Below are positions 25,612-34,807 of a stretch of 64,000 nt of DNA, one piece after another. Origin of the DNA: Sporosarcina ureae DSM 2281. Lineage in GTDB: Bacteria > Bacillota > Bacilli > Bacillales_A > Planococcaceae. Numbering within the stretch: the first letter of the stretch is position 1; every line of letters begins with the position of its first letter. Under the pieces are notes generated by a model. The model was not told where the DNA came from. It saw only the letters and a program-made list of their open reading frames with translations, and ran no database searches. The stretch spans positions 62,001 to 126,000 of the forward strand of contig NZ_AUDQ01000003.1 in assembly GCF_000425545.1 (NCBI RefSeq), read 5' to 3'. The position numbers and the translations under genes were made by a program.

Positions 25612-26796
25612 TTATGCGTATGAGTGTAAACCTGCAATAATTAAGTTTACGGCAATTAAGTTGAACATGATGATAACAAATCCGATGACAGCAAGCCATG
25701 CGGACTTTTTACCTTCCCAACCTTTTGATAAACGCAGGTGAAGGAATGCAGCGTAGAACAACCACGTAATGAGTGCCCACACTTCTTTCGGATCCCAGCC
25801 CCAGAATCGTGACCAGGCTTCATGTGCCCAAATCATGGCGAAAATCAAAGCACCGAGCGTGAAGACCGGGAAACCGATCAATACAGCACGATAGCCGATT
25901 TCATCCATCAGCTGGGAATTGGCCTTCTTCGCTAACGGTTGGAATACCGCGGCGAGAGGTTTCCGTGCGATCAACCGTAATAATACGTAAAGCACTGAAC
26001 CTACAGCTATAGACCAAACAAGCGAAGACAGTTTTTGCGCATTGATGATCGGAGGCAATTCAACCCAAGGTGTCATTTTGTCCGGTGTCATCGCTTCATA
26101 CTCATTCATCCCAAATAACGGAGGAACGTGATAAGTAATTTCAGCGGGTACTTCATCTTTATTTATATAAGTAAATTCTGCTTCATAGTCCATTACTTTG
26201 AATGTCGTAGAAGATACGACAAAACCAAGAACAAGAATTAACGTATACATTACTGCTTCTATCCAAAAACGTGATTTGGATTTTTTCGTCATATCAATAT
26301 TCTTTACTAAGAATACAAGCCCTGCTATCGCACTGATTGCAAGTATAGATTCACCAATAACCGTTGTGATTACGTGAATAAACAACCATTTACTTTGAAG
26401 TGCAGGAATTAGTGGAGTAACTTCTGTCGGAAACATCGTTGCATACGAAATAATGATAATTGCAACGGGTAACGCGAACAATCCAAGTGACGGTGTTCGG
26501 TAAATAATATACAACATAATGAATGCCCCTATGAGCATCATGCCGAATGCAGTCGTAAACTCAAACATATTACTAAGTGGCGCGTGGCCTGACGCAGCCC
26601 ATCTTGTAAAGAAATAGCCTAAGTGAGTAAGGAATCCGATGATTGTAATAACTAAACCAATCGTTCCCCACTTACTATTATGATACGCTTTTTCTGATTT
26701 TGATTTTTTGATAGCGCCTCCGAAAAACAAAGTGGCTACTAAATATGCAATAAATGAAACTAATAATAAATTACTACTGATGGCTACTAAGTCCAT
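25612..26796 (-). CDS. resC: Cytochrome c biogenesis protein ResC (CcsA/CcsB heme-handling family)
   Basis: 394-residue polytopic protein of system II cytochrome c maturation. The tryptophan-rich heme-handling WWD motif appears as WAHEAWSRFWGWDPKEVWALITWLFYA. Conserved His residues flank it (about LTHLGYF and the HVITT segment). With ResB it carries reduced heme across the membrane and ligates it to apocytochrome. Its start overlaps the end of resB by 10 bases. Confidence 0.94.
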   Translation of the reverse strand: MDLVAISSNLLLVSFIAYLVATLFFGGAIKKSKSEKAYHNSKWGTIGLVITIIGFLTHLGYFFTRWAASGHAPLSNMFEFTTAFGMMLIGAFIMLYIIYRTPSLGLFALPVAIIIISYATMFPTEVTPLIPALQSKWLFIHVITTVIGESILAISAIAGLVFLVKNIDMTKKSKSRFWIEAVMYTLILVLGFVVSSTTFKVMDYEAEFTYINKDEVPAEITYHVPPLFGMNEYEAMTPDKMTPWVELPPIINAQKLSSLVWSIAVGSVLYVLLRLIARKPLAAVFQPLAKKANSQLMDEIGYRAVLIGFPVFTLGALIFAMIWAHEAWSRFWGWDPKEVWALITWLFYAAFLHLRLSKGWEGKKSAWLAVIGFVIIMFNLIAVNLIIAGLHSYA

Positions 26797-28445
26797 ATTT
26801 CCTCGTCCCCTTCCTGTTCTGGCTTGTCCAACTCAGGATCCTGACGATCTATATAAGCAGGCAAGTCTACAGTTTCTCGTAATGTATCCAGCTCTTTACG
26901 TAATGAGAACCAGTTTTTATTCGTATGTGCAGCAATCAACAAATGTCCTTTTGTATCTTCTTGGATCCATACTCTGCGGTGTTGCCAATACATTCCTTGA
27001 ATAACACCAATCATAAATACTAGACCACCGAATAAGAGGATATATAACGTTTTGTCTTTACGGATTGTCAAACCTGAAATATTTCGAGTCTCAGCAGCTG
27101 CAAACTTAATCGCGTAGTCGTTCTCTTCTACTTCCAACGTTTGACGAATGGCCACGAAACTCTTTTCACCTTCTGGCTTATCTGGTGTGTTCATCTGAAA
27201 AATGAATGCTGGATTATTCGGAACGGGTGACTTCGAATAGGGTTCCCCGTCTTTAATTCCATCATAGTCTGGATAGAAACCTAGCATATTGACAGTTGAG
27301 CCATTTCCAAGATCATATTCCTTTTCTGGATCACTTAAATCTACCGTGAATTCCCCTAAAGATTCTTCAGAAGATTTATTTACCAAATGAAATGTCATGT
27401 TTTTAAGCTCGTCCAGTTTATAATCCATCTGGAATACATTATACCCATCAAATTTCAATGGTTTATTGACATTGATGGCGTAATCCTCCACTTTTTCAAG
27501 ACTTTCACTACCTGGGAGCGCGCCCTCATTTTGTTTATACAACGTAACATCTGTCGTATACGACTTAACGATTGCGCCATTCTTCTCTAACGCCTCACCG
27601 AATACTTTTTCAGCTTCTTCTTTTGAATAATTCTCTAAGGTAAACTTTTTATTCTCAAGTACATACCCTGGCGCTCCAACGATATTACGTGTTTCCCCTT
27701 CACGGAGCCACATCGCTTCGTCAACGTAAAAACCAGGAATTCCTCTAAGCAGAACACCCGAAATGAAAATGATTAATCCAACATGGTTGACATATGGGCC
27801 CCAGCGTGAAAATCGATACTTTTCAGCTAAAATGGCACCATTCTCTATTTTTACATTGTAACGCATTGCTTTTAGTTTCTCTTCTGCTTTTGCAAGTGAC
27901 TCTTCCGTATTTTGGACATCGCCTTCTCCAAAAATCCGCTGACGCTTCATAAAGGATGGGTGACGACGTGTGCGTTGCTTTTTAAGTGATTTATAAAGCG
28001 GAACAACACGGTCTATACTTGCGATGATAATAGAAGTTGCAAGCATACCGACTAGTACTTTAAACCACCAGCTATTATACATATCATAAAAGCCAAGTTG
28101 GTAATACAGTTTTCCTACCGTACCATACAGACGCTCATAGTATTCCAGATAGCCCTCCGGCGTAGTAGCAGGTACATAAAACTTTTGCGGAAAGATTGTT
28201 CCAATTGCTGACGTGATTAATACCGCCGCAATAATACTGACGCCAATCTTGACGCTGGAGAAGAAGTTCCATATTTTATCGATAATGGAACTCTTATAGG
28301 TTTGGGATCTTCTAGAGGATCCCTCGTAACGCATATCTACAATATCACTTTTCTTCGCCTTTTCAGATAAGGGACGACCACACTTCTCACAAAGCTCTGT
28401 ACCATAAGGATTTTCATGCCCACATTGGCATTTGATTTTGCTCAT
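26787..28445 (-). CDS. resB: Cytochrome c biogenesis protein ResB
   Basis: 552-residue Ccs1/ResB subunit. It starts with a short zinc-ribbon-like stretch (CQCGHENPYGTELCEKCGRP, two CxxC pairs), which B. subtilis ResB also has. Then come three N-terminal membrane helices, a large outer domain, and a last helix (LYILLFGGLVFMIGVIQGMYW) followed by the conserved cytoplasmic HTNKNW motif. It works with ResC in heme delivery and ligation. Lies 15 bases after resA. Confidence 0.95.
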   Translation of the reverse strand: MSKIKCQCGHENPYGTELCEKCGRPLSEKAKKSDIVDMRYEGSSRRSQTYKSSIIDKIWNFFSSVKIGVSIIAAVLITSAIGTIFPQKFYVPATTPEGYLEYYERLYGTVGKLYYQLGFYDMYNSWWFKVLVGMLATSIIIASIDRVVPLYKSLKKQRTRRHPSFMKRQRIFGEGDVQNTEESLAKAEEKLKAMRYNVKIENGAILAEKYRFSRWGPYVNHVGLIIFISGVLLRGIPGFYVDEAMWLREGETRNIVGAPGYVLENKKFTLENYSKEEAEKVFGEALEKNGAIVKSYTTDVTLYKQNEGALPGSESLEKVEDYAINVNKPLKFDGYNVFQMDYKLDELKNMTFHLVNKSSEESLGEFTVDLSDPEKEYDLGNGSTVNMLGFYPDYDGIKDGEPYSKSPVPNNPAFIFQMNTPDKPEGEKSFVAIRQTLEVEENDYAIKFAAAETRNISGLTIRKDKTLYILLFGGLVFMIGVIQGMYWQHRRVWIQEDTKGHLLIAAHTNKNWFSLRKELDTLRETVDLPAYIDRQDPELDKPEQEGDEEIWT

Positions 28446-28460
28446 TGAGTAACAATCTCC

Positions 28461-28997
28461 TTACTTTGGTTGAATGCTTTCTAAATACTGATAAATTTGT
28501 TGCTCTGTCATCCCCTGTTTAATGACCTTCGTAATCTTTCCTTCTGAATTGATGAGGAAAGTTGTAGGTAATGGTTTGATATTATACAAATCCATAACGG
28601 TTTTGTTCTTATCCCATAACATGGGGAATGAAAGGTTCATGTCGTCTCTAAAGAGCTCTATTTTCACTTTTGGTTCTCCTACGTTGACAGTCAGGATATG
28701 TACACCCTTCGCTTCAAAGTCTTTATAGAGATCCTCCATATGTGGCATTTCCTTTTTACAAGGTGGACACCATGTACCCCAGAAATTCAGGAATACGCCT
28801 TGCCCTTTATAATCCGACAACCGGTGTTTATTTCCTTCTAAATCTACAAGCTCGAAATCAGGCGCTGTATCACCTTCCGCCAAGACTTTTACTTTATCTT
28901 TTGAAGTAATTGCGTAGATCATAATTGCAGCTAAAATTAATAAAAGGGCTGTTCTGCTAATTAGCCTGATAGTCTTTTTGTTTTTCTTTTTGGCCAA
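28461..28997 (-). CDS. resA: Thiol-disulfide oxidoreductase ResA
   Basis: 178-residue membrane-anchored thioredoxin-fold protein: signal anchor at about 12-31, then a TlpA-like domain with active site WCPPC (Cys77, Cys80) and the cis-Pro at PLPTTF. It reduces the CxxCH cysteines of apocytochrome c on the outer membrane face before heme attachment by ResBC. The B. subtilis enzyme has CEPC; here the first intervening residue is Pro, which could shift its redox potential. Confidence 0.93.
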   Translation of the reverse strand: MAKKKNKKTIRLISRTALLLILAAIMIYAITSKDKVKVLAEGDTAPDFELVDLEGNKHRLSDYKGQGVFLNFWGTWCPPCKKEMPHMEDLYKDFEAKGVHILTVNVGEPKVKIELFRDDMNLSFPMLWDKNKTVMDLYNIKPLPTTFLINSEGKITKVIKQGMTEQQIYQYLESIQPK

Positions 28998-29101
28998 TCA
29001 TGTAACCTCCTGTCTAATTTACGTTCCATTGGCTATTATACCAAAACATAAAATCAGTTGGCACCGCACTAGTGATAGAATTGTGAACTTTTAACGCTTT
29101 C

Positions 29102-29833
29102 TTAGCCGATCTTTCCTGTTTCTGCTAATACGCGTAATTGTTTCAATTCATGTCTTGTTAGCTCACGCGCTTCTCCGGCATTCAATCCGCGTGTAGTCAA
29201 GTTAGCAAACTCTTCACGCTTCAATTTTTGAACCGGACAATTAATTGCATCAAACATTCTTCGTACTTGACGGTTACGTCCTTCATGGATTGTGATCTCG
29301 ACAATGGCAGAATTTGTTTTCTTATCCGAACTTGTCATTTTCACACGAGCAGGAGCAGTACTGCCGTCATCTAATTCAATTCCTGTCTCCAGCTTTTTAA
29401 GATCATCGCGGGTAGGAATGCCTTTTACTTTGGCTACATACTTCTTTTTTATTTCGAATTTCGGATGAGTCATTAAATATGAGAAGTCTCCGTCATTCGT
29501 CATCAACAATACACCTGATGTATCATAGTCTAGTCGACCAACCGGGAATATTCTCTGGCTGACTTCCGGTACTAAATCCATTACTGTTTTACGACCTTTT
29601 TCATCGTCTACTGTTGAGATATAACCGCGTGGTTTATAAAGCAGATAGTAGACAGGTGTTTCTTTCGTCAATTGAACGCCTTCCACTTCAATTGTGTCCA
29701 TTCTGCTAACTTTTGTCCCAAGTTCCGTTATGACTTTGCCATTCACTTTAACTAAACCGTCCAATATTAGTTTTTCTGACTTTCTTCTTGATGCTACGCC
29801 GGCCTGTGCCAATACCTTTTGTAATCTTTCCAT
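29102..29833 (-). CDS. rluB: 23S rRNA pseudouridine synthase RluB
   Basis: 243-residue RsuA/RluB-family enzyme that isomerises uridine in helix 89 of 23S rRNA. N-terminal S4 domain (MERLQKVLAQAGVASRRKSE onward) and a catalytic domain with Asp102 in GRLDYDTSG; EGRNRQVRRMF is the family's motif III. The resA neighbour matches B. subtilis. spmA and spmB, which follow rluB upstream in B. subtilis, are missing here. Confidence 0.94.
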   Translation of the reverse strand: MERLQKVLAQAGVASRRKSEKLILDGLVKVNGKVITELGTKVSRMDTIEVEGVQLTKETPVYYLLYKPRGYISTVDDEKGRKTVMDLVPEVSQRIFPVGRLDYDTSGVLLMTNDGDFSYLMTHPKFEIKKKYVAKVKGIPTRDDLKKLETGIELDDGSTAPARVKMTSSDKKTNSAIVEITIHEGRNRQVRRMFDAINCPVQKLKREEFANLTTRGLNAGEARELTRHELKQLRVLAETGKIG

Positions 29834-29888
29834 AGGTTCCTCCTTGATGTTACATACTGAAAAAATTATGTCATACTTTCGAGCAAAT

Positions 29889-29921
29889 GAAAAGAAGACT
29901 GACCTATGTAGGTCAATCTTC
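29889..29921 (-). terminator. Intrinsic terminator after the carboxypeptidase gene
   Basis: 13-bp minus-strand stem GAAGATTGACCTA/TAGGTCAGTCTTC (one G-T pair) with 2-base loop and TTTTCATTT tail, 20 bases past the stop. Confidence 0.75.
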
Positions 29922-29940
29922 GAAATAGTATGTTTTCAAC

Positions 29941-30945
29941 TCACTTTTCGGACTCGATATCTACTGCTACTGTCTTAATTGGTTCTGTACCTAAATAAAT
30001 AGACCAGTAGCCTTTTTTCTGTTGTTCATCTGCTTGTGGAATTTGTAACACATTGGACAACATTTTCTTCTCTTCTTTCGTTACGAGTAACTTAACAGAT
30101 TGATCCAGCTTTGCGATCATATGTGGAAATACTTGATACTTTCCTTTTTTCACTGCTGTGTACGATTGATATTCAGAGAAAACTTGCTGGGATAACTGTT
30201 TATGGACTTGCCAATCATTTCCGTTATTTAACGTAACGACAATGACGGACTTTCCATCCTTTTCGAAATAGGTAGCCAATGTACGTCCTGCTGCTTTTGT
30301 GAAACCTGTTTTCCCCGCAACGGCAGTTGGTTCAGATATTACTAGCCGATGTTTATTTTGCCAACTGTTTTTTCCTTGTTCTGTTTCAAAAGGATAGTTC
30401 TTTGTAGAAGCTATTTTACGAAATTCTGGATTCTTCATAGCAAAATACAACATTTTAGCTGTGTCATACGCAGAAGACAGGTGATGCTCGCCGTGCAAAC
30501 CGGATGGATTCATAAAATGCGTTTGCTCCAGGCCATGACTTTGCGCTACTTCATTCATCAGATAGACAAATCCATCAAGTGAGCCACCTGCATGTTCAGC
30601 GAGTGCCTGCGCTGCATCATTACCTGAACGCAGCATTAAGCCATACAGTAAATCTTGCGTCTTCATTACTTGACCCGTTTCGAGATAAATGGAGGATCCT
30701 TCTGCTGTCGCGGCTTCTGAGGAAATGACCGTCTCCTGTTCACTCGGCTTTAACCCCAAAAAGGTATAAGCCGTCCACATTTTCGTCAAACTTGCGATAG
30801 GAAGCGGTTCATGTTCATTTGATCCCATCAGCAATCTGCCATTCTCTCCGTCTATCACTGCAAATGACGTACCCGCCGCCTGGCTACTTGCGGGATATAT
30901 CAATAATCCGACTATCAGTAGAGCGATGACCGAAATTTTTCTCAA
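29941..30945 (-). CDS. D-alanyl-D-alanine carboxypeptidase (DacB/DacF family)
   Basis: 334-residue low-molecular-weight penicillin-binding protein with a cleavable signal peptide (to about residue 24). The three active-site motifs are SLTK (Ser52, Lys55), SGN (107-109) and KTG (212-214). It trims the terminal D-Ala of peptidoglycan stem peptides. It is shorter than B. subtilis DacB and DacF (both near 380-390 aa), with a reduced C-terminal domain and no obvious amphipathic membrane anchor. Overlap with scpB by four bases places it in the scpA-scpB operon. The dacB position suggests a role in cortex or wall trimming during sporulation. Confidence 0.85.
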   Translation of the reverse strand: MRKISVIALLIVGLLIYPASSQAAGTSFAVIDGENGRLLMGSNEHEPLPIASLTKMWTAYTFLGLKPSEQETVISSEAATAEGSSIYLETGQVMKTQDLLYGLMLRSGNDAAQALAEHAGGSLDGFVYLMNEVAQSHGLEQTHFMNPSGLHGEHHLSSAYDTAKMLYFAMKNPEFRKIASTKNYPFETEQGKNSWQNKHRLVISEPTAVAGKTGFTKAAGRTLATYFEKDGKSVIVVTLNNGNDWQVHKQLSQQVFSEYQSYTAVKKGKYQVFPHMIAKLDQSVKLLVTKEEKKMLSNVLQIPQADEQQKKGYWSIYLGTEPIKTVAVDIESEK

Positions 30946-31553
30946 GCATCATGTCCTCCTTCTTCTGTAATGGAAAATGCTTCTTGGAATTTCGTCATGA
31001 ATAAATCCGTTTCTTCCGATGTTTCTTGTTCTTCGTCAAGTGACAGTGGCGGCATATCTTCGAGCGACGCCAGTCCAAAACGATCTAGAAAGAAAGTTGT
31101 CGTGCCATATAAAATCGGTCTACCAGGCCCATCCATGCGCCCCACTTCCTCTACGAAGCCTTTACCAGCCAACGACGACAATGCACGCTCGGACTTTACA
31201 CCACGCAAGTCATCGATCTCTACGCGCGTTACAGGTTGCTTGTACGCAATGATGGCAAGTACCTCAAGCGCTGCTTGTGTAAACGTAGACGGTTTTGGAT
31301 CTTCTAGCATTCTTTTGATGTCATCAGCCCATTTACTCTTCGTCACCAAGCGATAACTCCCGCCGTAACTTTTCAACGTGATGCCACGTGTGTCATCTTC
31401 GTCATACGCTGCTTGCAACGAAATCAGTACTTGTTCTGCTTTTTGCTCTTCGCATTCCAACAGCGCGGCTAACTGTGTAAGAGATAAACCTTCTTCACCT
31501 GCCACGAATAAAAAACTTTCCGTCATCCCGACGAAACGTGTTTCGATGTTCAT
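30942..31553 (-). CDS. scpB: Segregation and condensation protein B
   Basis: 203-residue winged-helix protein. The conserved blocks FTQAALEVLAIIAYKQPVTRVEIDDLRGV and GRPILYGTT define ScpB. As a dimer it binds ScpA and tunes the SMC ATPase for chromosome segregation. The ATG of MNIETRF is preferred: AAGGG stands 9 bases upstream and overlaps the longer frame's first ATG. It begins just after the scpA stop. Confidence 0.95.
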   Translation of the reverse strand: MNIETRFVGMTESFLFVAGEEGLSLTQLAALLECEEQKAEQVLISLQAAYDEDDTRGITLKSYGGSYRLVTKSKWADDIKRMLEDPKPSTFTQAALEVLAIIAYKQPVTRVEIDDLRGVKSERALSSLAGKGFVEEVGRMDGPGRPILYGTTTFFLDRFGLASLEDMPPLSLDEEQETSEETDLFMTKFQEAFSITEEGGHDA

Positions 31554-31566
31554 TCCTATCATCCCT

Positions 31567-32298
31567 TCACATCAACGAGATTCGTAATTCTTCAAAATTA
31601 TTACTTTGTCGCACTTGAACTTCTTGTAATTTCATCAGTTCAAGCAATGATAAAAATGTTAATACGAGCTCGGGTACAGTCGTCGTTTCAAAAAGTGCAT
31701 GGAAATCACATTCTCCACCACTTAGTTCCAACTTACTCATGATCGATGACATCTTATCCCCGACAGATTGCTCAGATTTTGTTATACTCGCTGTAAGAGG
31801 CAGTTTAAGCTTCTTTCTGTGTAGCATTTTTTGAAATGCACCAATTAAGTCAAAAACATTGAGCTGTTCTTCCGTCTCTGTTACAAACGCTTCACCATAA
31901 TCCGTTAAGTCTTCAGGCTCTTTAGTGAAATGCTCATCACGGTGTGCAGCAGACTCACGAAGCGAGTTGGCCGCTTCTTTAAACTTCCGATATTCCATTA
32001 ATCGGGCTATCAATTCTTCACGCGGGTCTTCCTCATAACCGAATTCTTCGATGAATGCCTCTTCTTCATTGACCGGCAACAGCATTTTGCTCTTCACTTC
32101 CAGCAACGTCGCTGCTAGTACAAGGTATTCGCTTAATTCATCCAATCGAAGAACACGCATGGCATGCAAATGTTCTATGTACTGCTGTGTTAGCTCCGCC
32201 ATGGGGATGTCATAAATATCAATTTCGAGCCGATTGATCAAATGTAACAACAGATCAAGTGGCCCTTCGAAGACTTCGAGTTTTACACTATAACTCAT
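31567..32298 (-). CDS. scpA: Segregation and condensation protein A
   Basis: 243-residue kleisin that bridges the SMC heads. The N-terminal KLEVFEGPLDLLLHLI and DIYDIPMAELTQQYI segments and the EVKSKMLLP stretch are hallmark ScpA sequences, and the C-terminal winged helix (ELVLTFLSLLELMKLQEV) binds the SMC cap. First gene of the scpA-scpB-carboxypeptidase operon, divergent from the DUF309 gene with a 36-base gap. Confidence 0.95.
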   Translation of the reverse strand: MSYSVKLEVFEGPLDLLLHLINRLEIDIYDIPMAELTQQYIEHLHAMRVLRLDELSEYLVLAATLLEVKSKMLLPVNEEEAFIEEFGYEEDPREELIARLMEYRKFKEAANSLRESAAHRDEHFTKEPEDLTDYGEAFVTETEEQLNVFDLIGAFQKMLHRKKLKLPLTASITKSEQSVGDKMSSIMSKLELSGGECDFHALFETTTVPELVLTFLSLLELMKLQEVQVRQSNNFEELRISLM

Positions 32299-32334
32299 TT
32301 TACCAACCTACCTAACCAGAAAGGAATGATTTGG

Positions 32335-32844
32335 ATGCACCCTTACTACCATCCTCTTTTTCTACAGTTTATTGTGTATTTCAATGACAATCAAGATTAT
32401 TTCGAGTGCCACGAGGTGCTGGAAGAATATTGGAAAGACCAAAAAAACTTTTCAAAAGATCATCCACTAACCGGCTATATTCTCATGGCTACCGGATTAT
32501 ATCATTGGCGCAGAGGAAATACAGCAGGCGCTTCGCGTACTTTAACTAAAGCCATCACACGCTTCCACGAAATGCCTGTACAATTTGGCGACTATCTTGA
32601 AGAAGTGGCCATTGATGAAATCATCATGCAGCTAGAGCATTGTCTTACCCGCATTAAATCAGGCGAAGATTTCCATGCATTCCCACTTCCAATCTCTCCA
32701 GAGTTGCAAGTCGAAGCAGAGAAATTCAAGCCTCTACTTGCATTACTGCCAAAAAACAGCGCATCTGTTATTCATAAGCATATGCAACGGGATAGGTCAG
32801 ATATTCTTTTACAACGTGAAGAAAAGAAGAAGGGCAGCCGTTAA
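32335..32844 (+). CDS. DUF309 protein (YpuF-like)
   Basis: 169-residue soluble protein. The signature HEVLEEYWK near the N-terminus and the following LxxTGLYHWRRGN block define the DUF309 family, whose biochemical role is unknown. B. subtilis ypuF lies at the same place, next to scpA. Start: AGAAAGGA is 9 bases before the ATG of MHPYYHP; the first ATG in the frame touches the ribosome-binding site. Its stop codon overlaps the convergent ribT by four bases. Confidence 0.88.
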   Translation: MHPYYHPLFLQFIVYFNDNQDYFECHEVLEEYWKDQKNFSKDHPLTGYILMATGLYHWRRGNTAGASRTLTKAITRFHEMPVQFGDYLEEVAIDEIIMQLEHCLTRIKSGEDFHAFPLPISPELQVEAEKFKPLLALLPKNSASVIHKHMQRDRSDILLQREEKKKGSR

Positions 32845-33215
32845 AGATCTGCGCCTTCTTCTTTCCTTAAACAACTTTGTATAAATGGTTCAGTAAAGTC
32901 GGTACTTTTACAGCCATATCCTGGGTAGATCTCTTGCAATTCCTTTATCATCTTAGATGCAATTCCTTCTCCACGAAACGATGGATTGACCGAAATATGC
33001 TGAACAGTGTAGGTCTTGTCATTGTCGTTGACTTCTACCCCTATTAATCCGATGTAATCTTCTGCTTCTTTATAAAGATATAGCTGCCACTGTTCAACAC
33101 AGAGATATTGCTGAACAGTCTCTTGCAATTTGCATAACATCTTTTCACTAGGGATATAAGATAAAAAGCCCATAGCAATTTTCTCTTGTGCCTTCTTAAA
33201 ACGAATAAGATTCAA
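32841..33215 (-). CDS. ribT: GNAT-family acetyltransferase RibT
   Basis: 124-residue N-acetyltransferase. The acetyl-CoA site is visible as VNPSFRGEGIASKMI (R/Q-x-x-G-x-A motif). It is RibT by length and by the C-terminal CKSTDFTEPFIQSCLR sequence; in B. subtilis ribT ends the riboflavin operon and its substrate is not established. Here ribDEAH are absent and ribT stands alone between lysA and the DUF309 gene. Start is TTG, behind GAAGGGG. Confidence 0.85.
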   Translation of the reverse strand: MNLIRFKKAQEKIAMGFLSYIPSEKMLCKLQETVQQYLCVEQWQLYLYKEAEDYIGLIGVEVNDNDKTYTVQHISVNPSFRGEGIASKMIKELQEIYPGYGCKSTDFTEPFIQSCLRKEEGADL

Positions 33216-33285
33216 TAGTAACCCCTTCTTTTCAGAAATCCTTTATACAGTTTACACCAATATCCCGTTTACTTCAACTCGCGGA

Positions 33286-33396
33286 TTATTTATAGCGCGG
33301 ATCGATTATCGGAACAACAAAATACCAATAGATGACTCCCCAAATTATAGCCATTACAACAATCGAAACGAAAAGAATAATGTTTTTCTTTTTCAT
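33286..33396 (-). CDS. 36-residue single-pass membrane peptide
   Basis: Short gene whose ATG overlaps the lysA stop codon (TAATG). AAGGAG lies 8 bases upstream, inside the lysA 3' end, so translation is probably coupled to lysA. The product starts MKKKN, continues with about 22 hydrophobic residues (IILFVSIVVMAIIWGVIYWYF) and ends VVPIIDPRYK, that is, one N-in transmembrane helix with a short charged outer tail. I do not recognise it; no toxin-antitoxin RNA or partner is seen. Spacing, start and codon use support real expression. Confidence 0.65.
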   Translation of the reverse strand: MKKKNIILFVSIVVMAIIWGVIYWYFVVPIIDPRYK

Positions 33397-34721
33397 TAGA
33401 AATTCTCCTTCTCATCTGATTGCAACGGAAGGTCTAATTTAACGATGTCTTCGTAGGTTTCGCGTCTTACGACTAACTGATGTTGCCCTTTTTCCACAAA
33501 CACAACAGCAGGTCGAGGCAGTCGATTATAATTGCTGGCCATGGAGTACGTATAGGCTCCCGTACAAAAAACAGCTAGTAGATCACCGGTTTCCACTTTG
33601 GGCAAATAGGCTTTTTCAATTAATTTATCGCCGGACTCACAGCACTTACCTGCAACTGTCCATTGCTGGTCATGTGGCTCGTTCATCCGATTAGCAAGCG
33701 CACTAGAATAGTGTGCATCATATAGAGCCGGACGAATATTATCAGACATTCCGCCATCTACTGCTACGTATGTACGGACACCCGGCACCACTTTCGTACT
33801 GCCTGCAGAATAAATAGTCGTTCCTGCATCTCCGACAAGCGAACGGCCGGGTTCAATCCAAACTTCAGGAATTGGATACTCACATTCCTCAGCCATCTCT
33901 TTTACTACATCTGCCATTTCCTCTACGTAAATAGCTGGCTCAAGTGGCGTATCTTCCTCAGTATAACGAATACCAAATCCGCCACCTAAATTTAAGACAG
34001 GACAGATAAATTGATAATTCTTCCGCCATTCGACCATTCTTTCCATTAGCACTTCTGCTGCGAATTTGAATGCATCGGTTTCAAAGATTTGTGAACCTAT
34101 ATGACAATGCATGCCAAGGAATTTAATATAGCCATGATCATGTAAAGCAAGGAACGCTTGATCCGTTTGTCCATTTTTCAAATCAAAACCAAACTTTGAA
34201 TCTTCCTGGCCTGTTGTAATATAGTCATGAGTATGTGCTTCAATTCCTGGTGTTACACGGACTAAGACATTCATCGTTTGCTTTCGTTCATCTGCAATTT
34301 CTTTAATCATGTCGATTTCCAAGAAATTATCGATTACGATGCATCCAATGTTCTCTTCAAATGCATACACTATTTCTTCTCTGCTCTTATTATTGCCATG
34401 GAAATGAATCCGTTCGCGTGGGAATCCTGCTGCTACTGCCGTATATAATTCTCCACCTGATACAACATCAAGAGACAACCCTTGCTGTTCTGCCAATTGA
34501 TAAATTGCGATTGAAGAAAAGGCTTTACTCGCATATGCAACTTGTGCTCTAATTTCTTTTTTTTCAAACGTATCTTTAAATGCCCGCGCACGCTCTTTGA
34601 ATAACTCTGTATCATAGATCATGACTGGTGTTCCATATTGTGAAGCTAGTTCTGAAACGTCCACTCCACCGATTGTTAAGTGACCGTTTTCGTTCACTGT
34701 CTGTGTTCCATAAAGATGCAT
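33396..34721 (-). CDS. lysA: Diaminopimelate decarboxylase
   Basis: PLP-dependent fold-III enzyme (441 aa) that makes L-lysine from meso-diaminopimelate. Lys66 (YASKAFSS) should form the Schiff base; HCHIGSQ, LNLGGGFGI, EPGRSLVG and the C-terminal catalytic Cys in GKCCESGD and GAYTYSM are in place. It is downstream of spoVAF as in B. subtilis, but only one spoVA gene remains in between. No lysine riboswitch lies in the 86-base gap upstream. Confidence 0.96.
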   Translation of the reverse strand: MHLYGTQTVNENGHLTIGGVDVSELASQYGTPVMIYDTELFKERARAFKDTFEKKEIRAQVAYASKAFSSIAIYQLAEQQGLSLDVVSGGELYTAVAAGFPRERIHFHGNNKSREEIVYAFEENIGCIVIDNFLEIDMIKEIADERKQTMNVLVRVTPGIEAHTHDYITTGQEDSKFGFDLKNGQTDQAFLALHDHGYIKFLGMHCHIGSQIFETDAFKFAAEVLMERMVEWRKNYQFICPVLNLGGGFGIRYTEEDTPLEPAIYVEEMADVVKEMAEECEYPIPEVWIEPGRSLVGDAGTTIYSAGSTKVVPGVRTYVAVDGGMSDNIRPALYDAHYSSALANRMNEPHDQQWTVAGKCCESGDKLIEKAYLPKVETGDLLAVFCTGAYTYSMASNYNRLPRPAVVFVEKGQHQLVVRRETYEDIVKLDLPLQSDEKENF

Positions 34722-34807
34722 GTCCCATACCCCTTCCGAATTCTCTAAAATAACTTTATCACAAGAAGACGGAAAGTAGCAACGACATGCAAAATTTCGA
34801 AATACCT

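Noticed and set aside
26787-28445. Zinc-ribbon start of ResB as a novel fusion
   Set aside because: B. subtilis ResB carries the same two-CxxC N-terminus, so it is ordinary for the family in Bacillales.
34722-34807. Possible lysine riboswitch upstream of lysA
   Set aside because: The gap is too short and has none of the L-box conserved segments.
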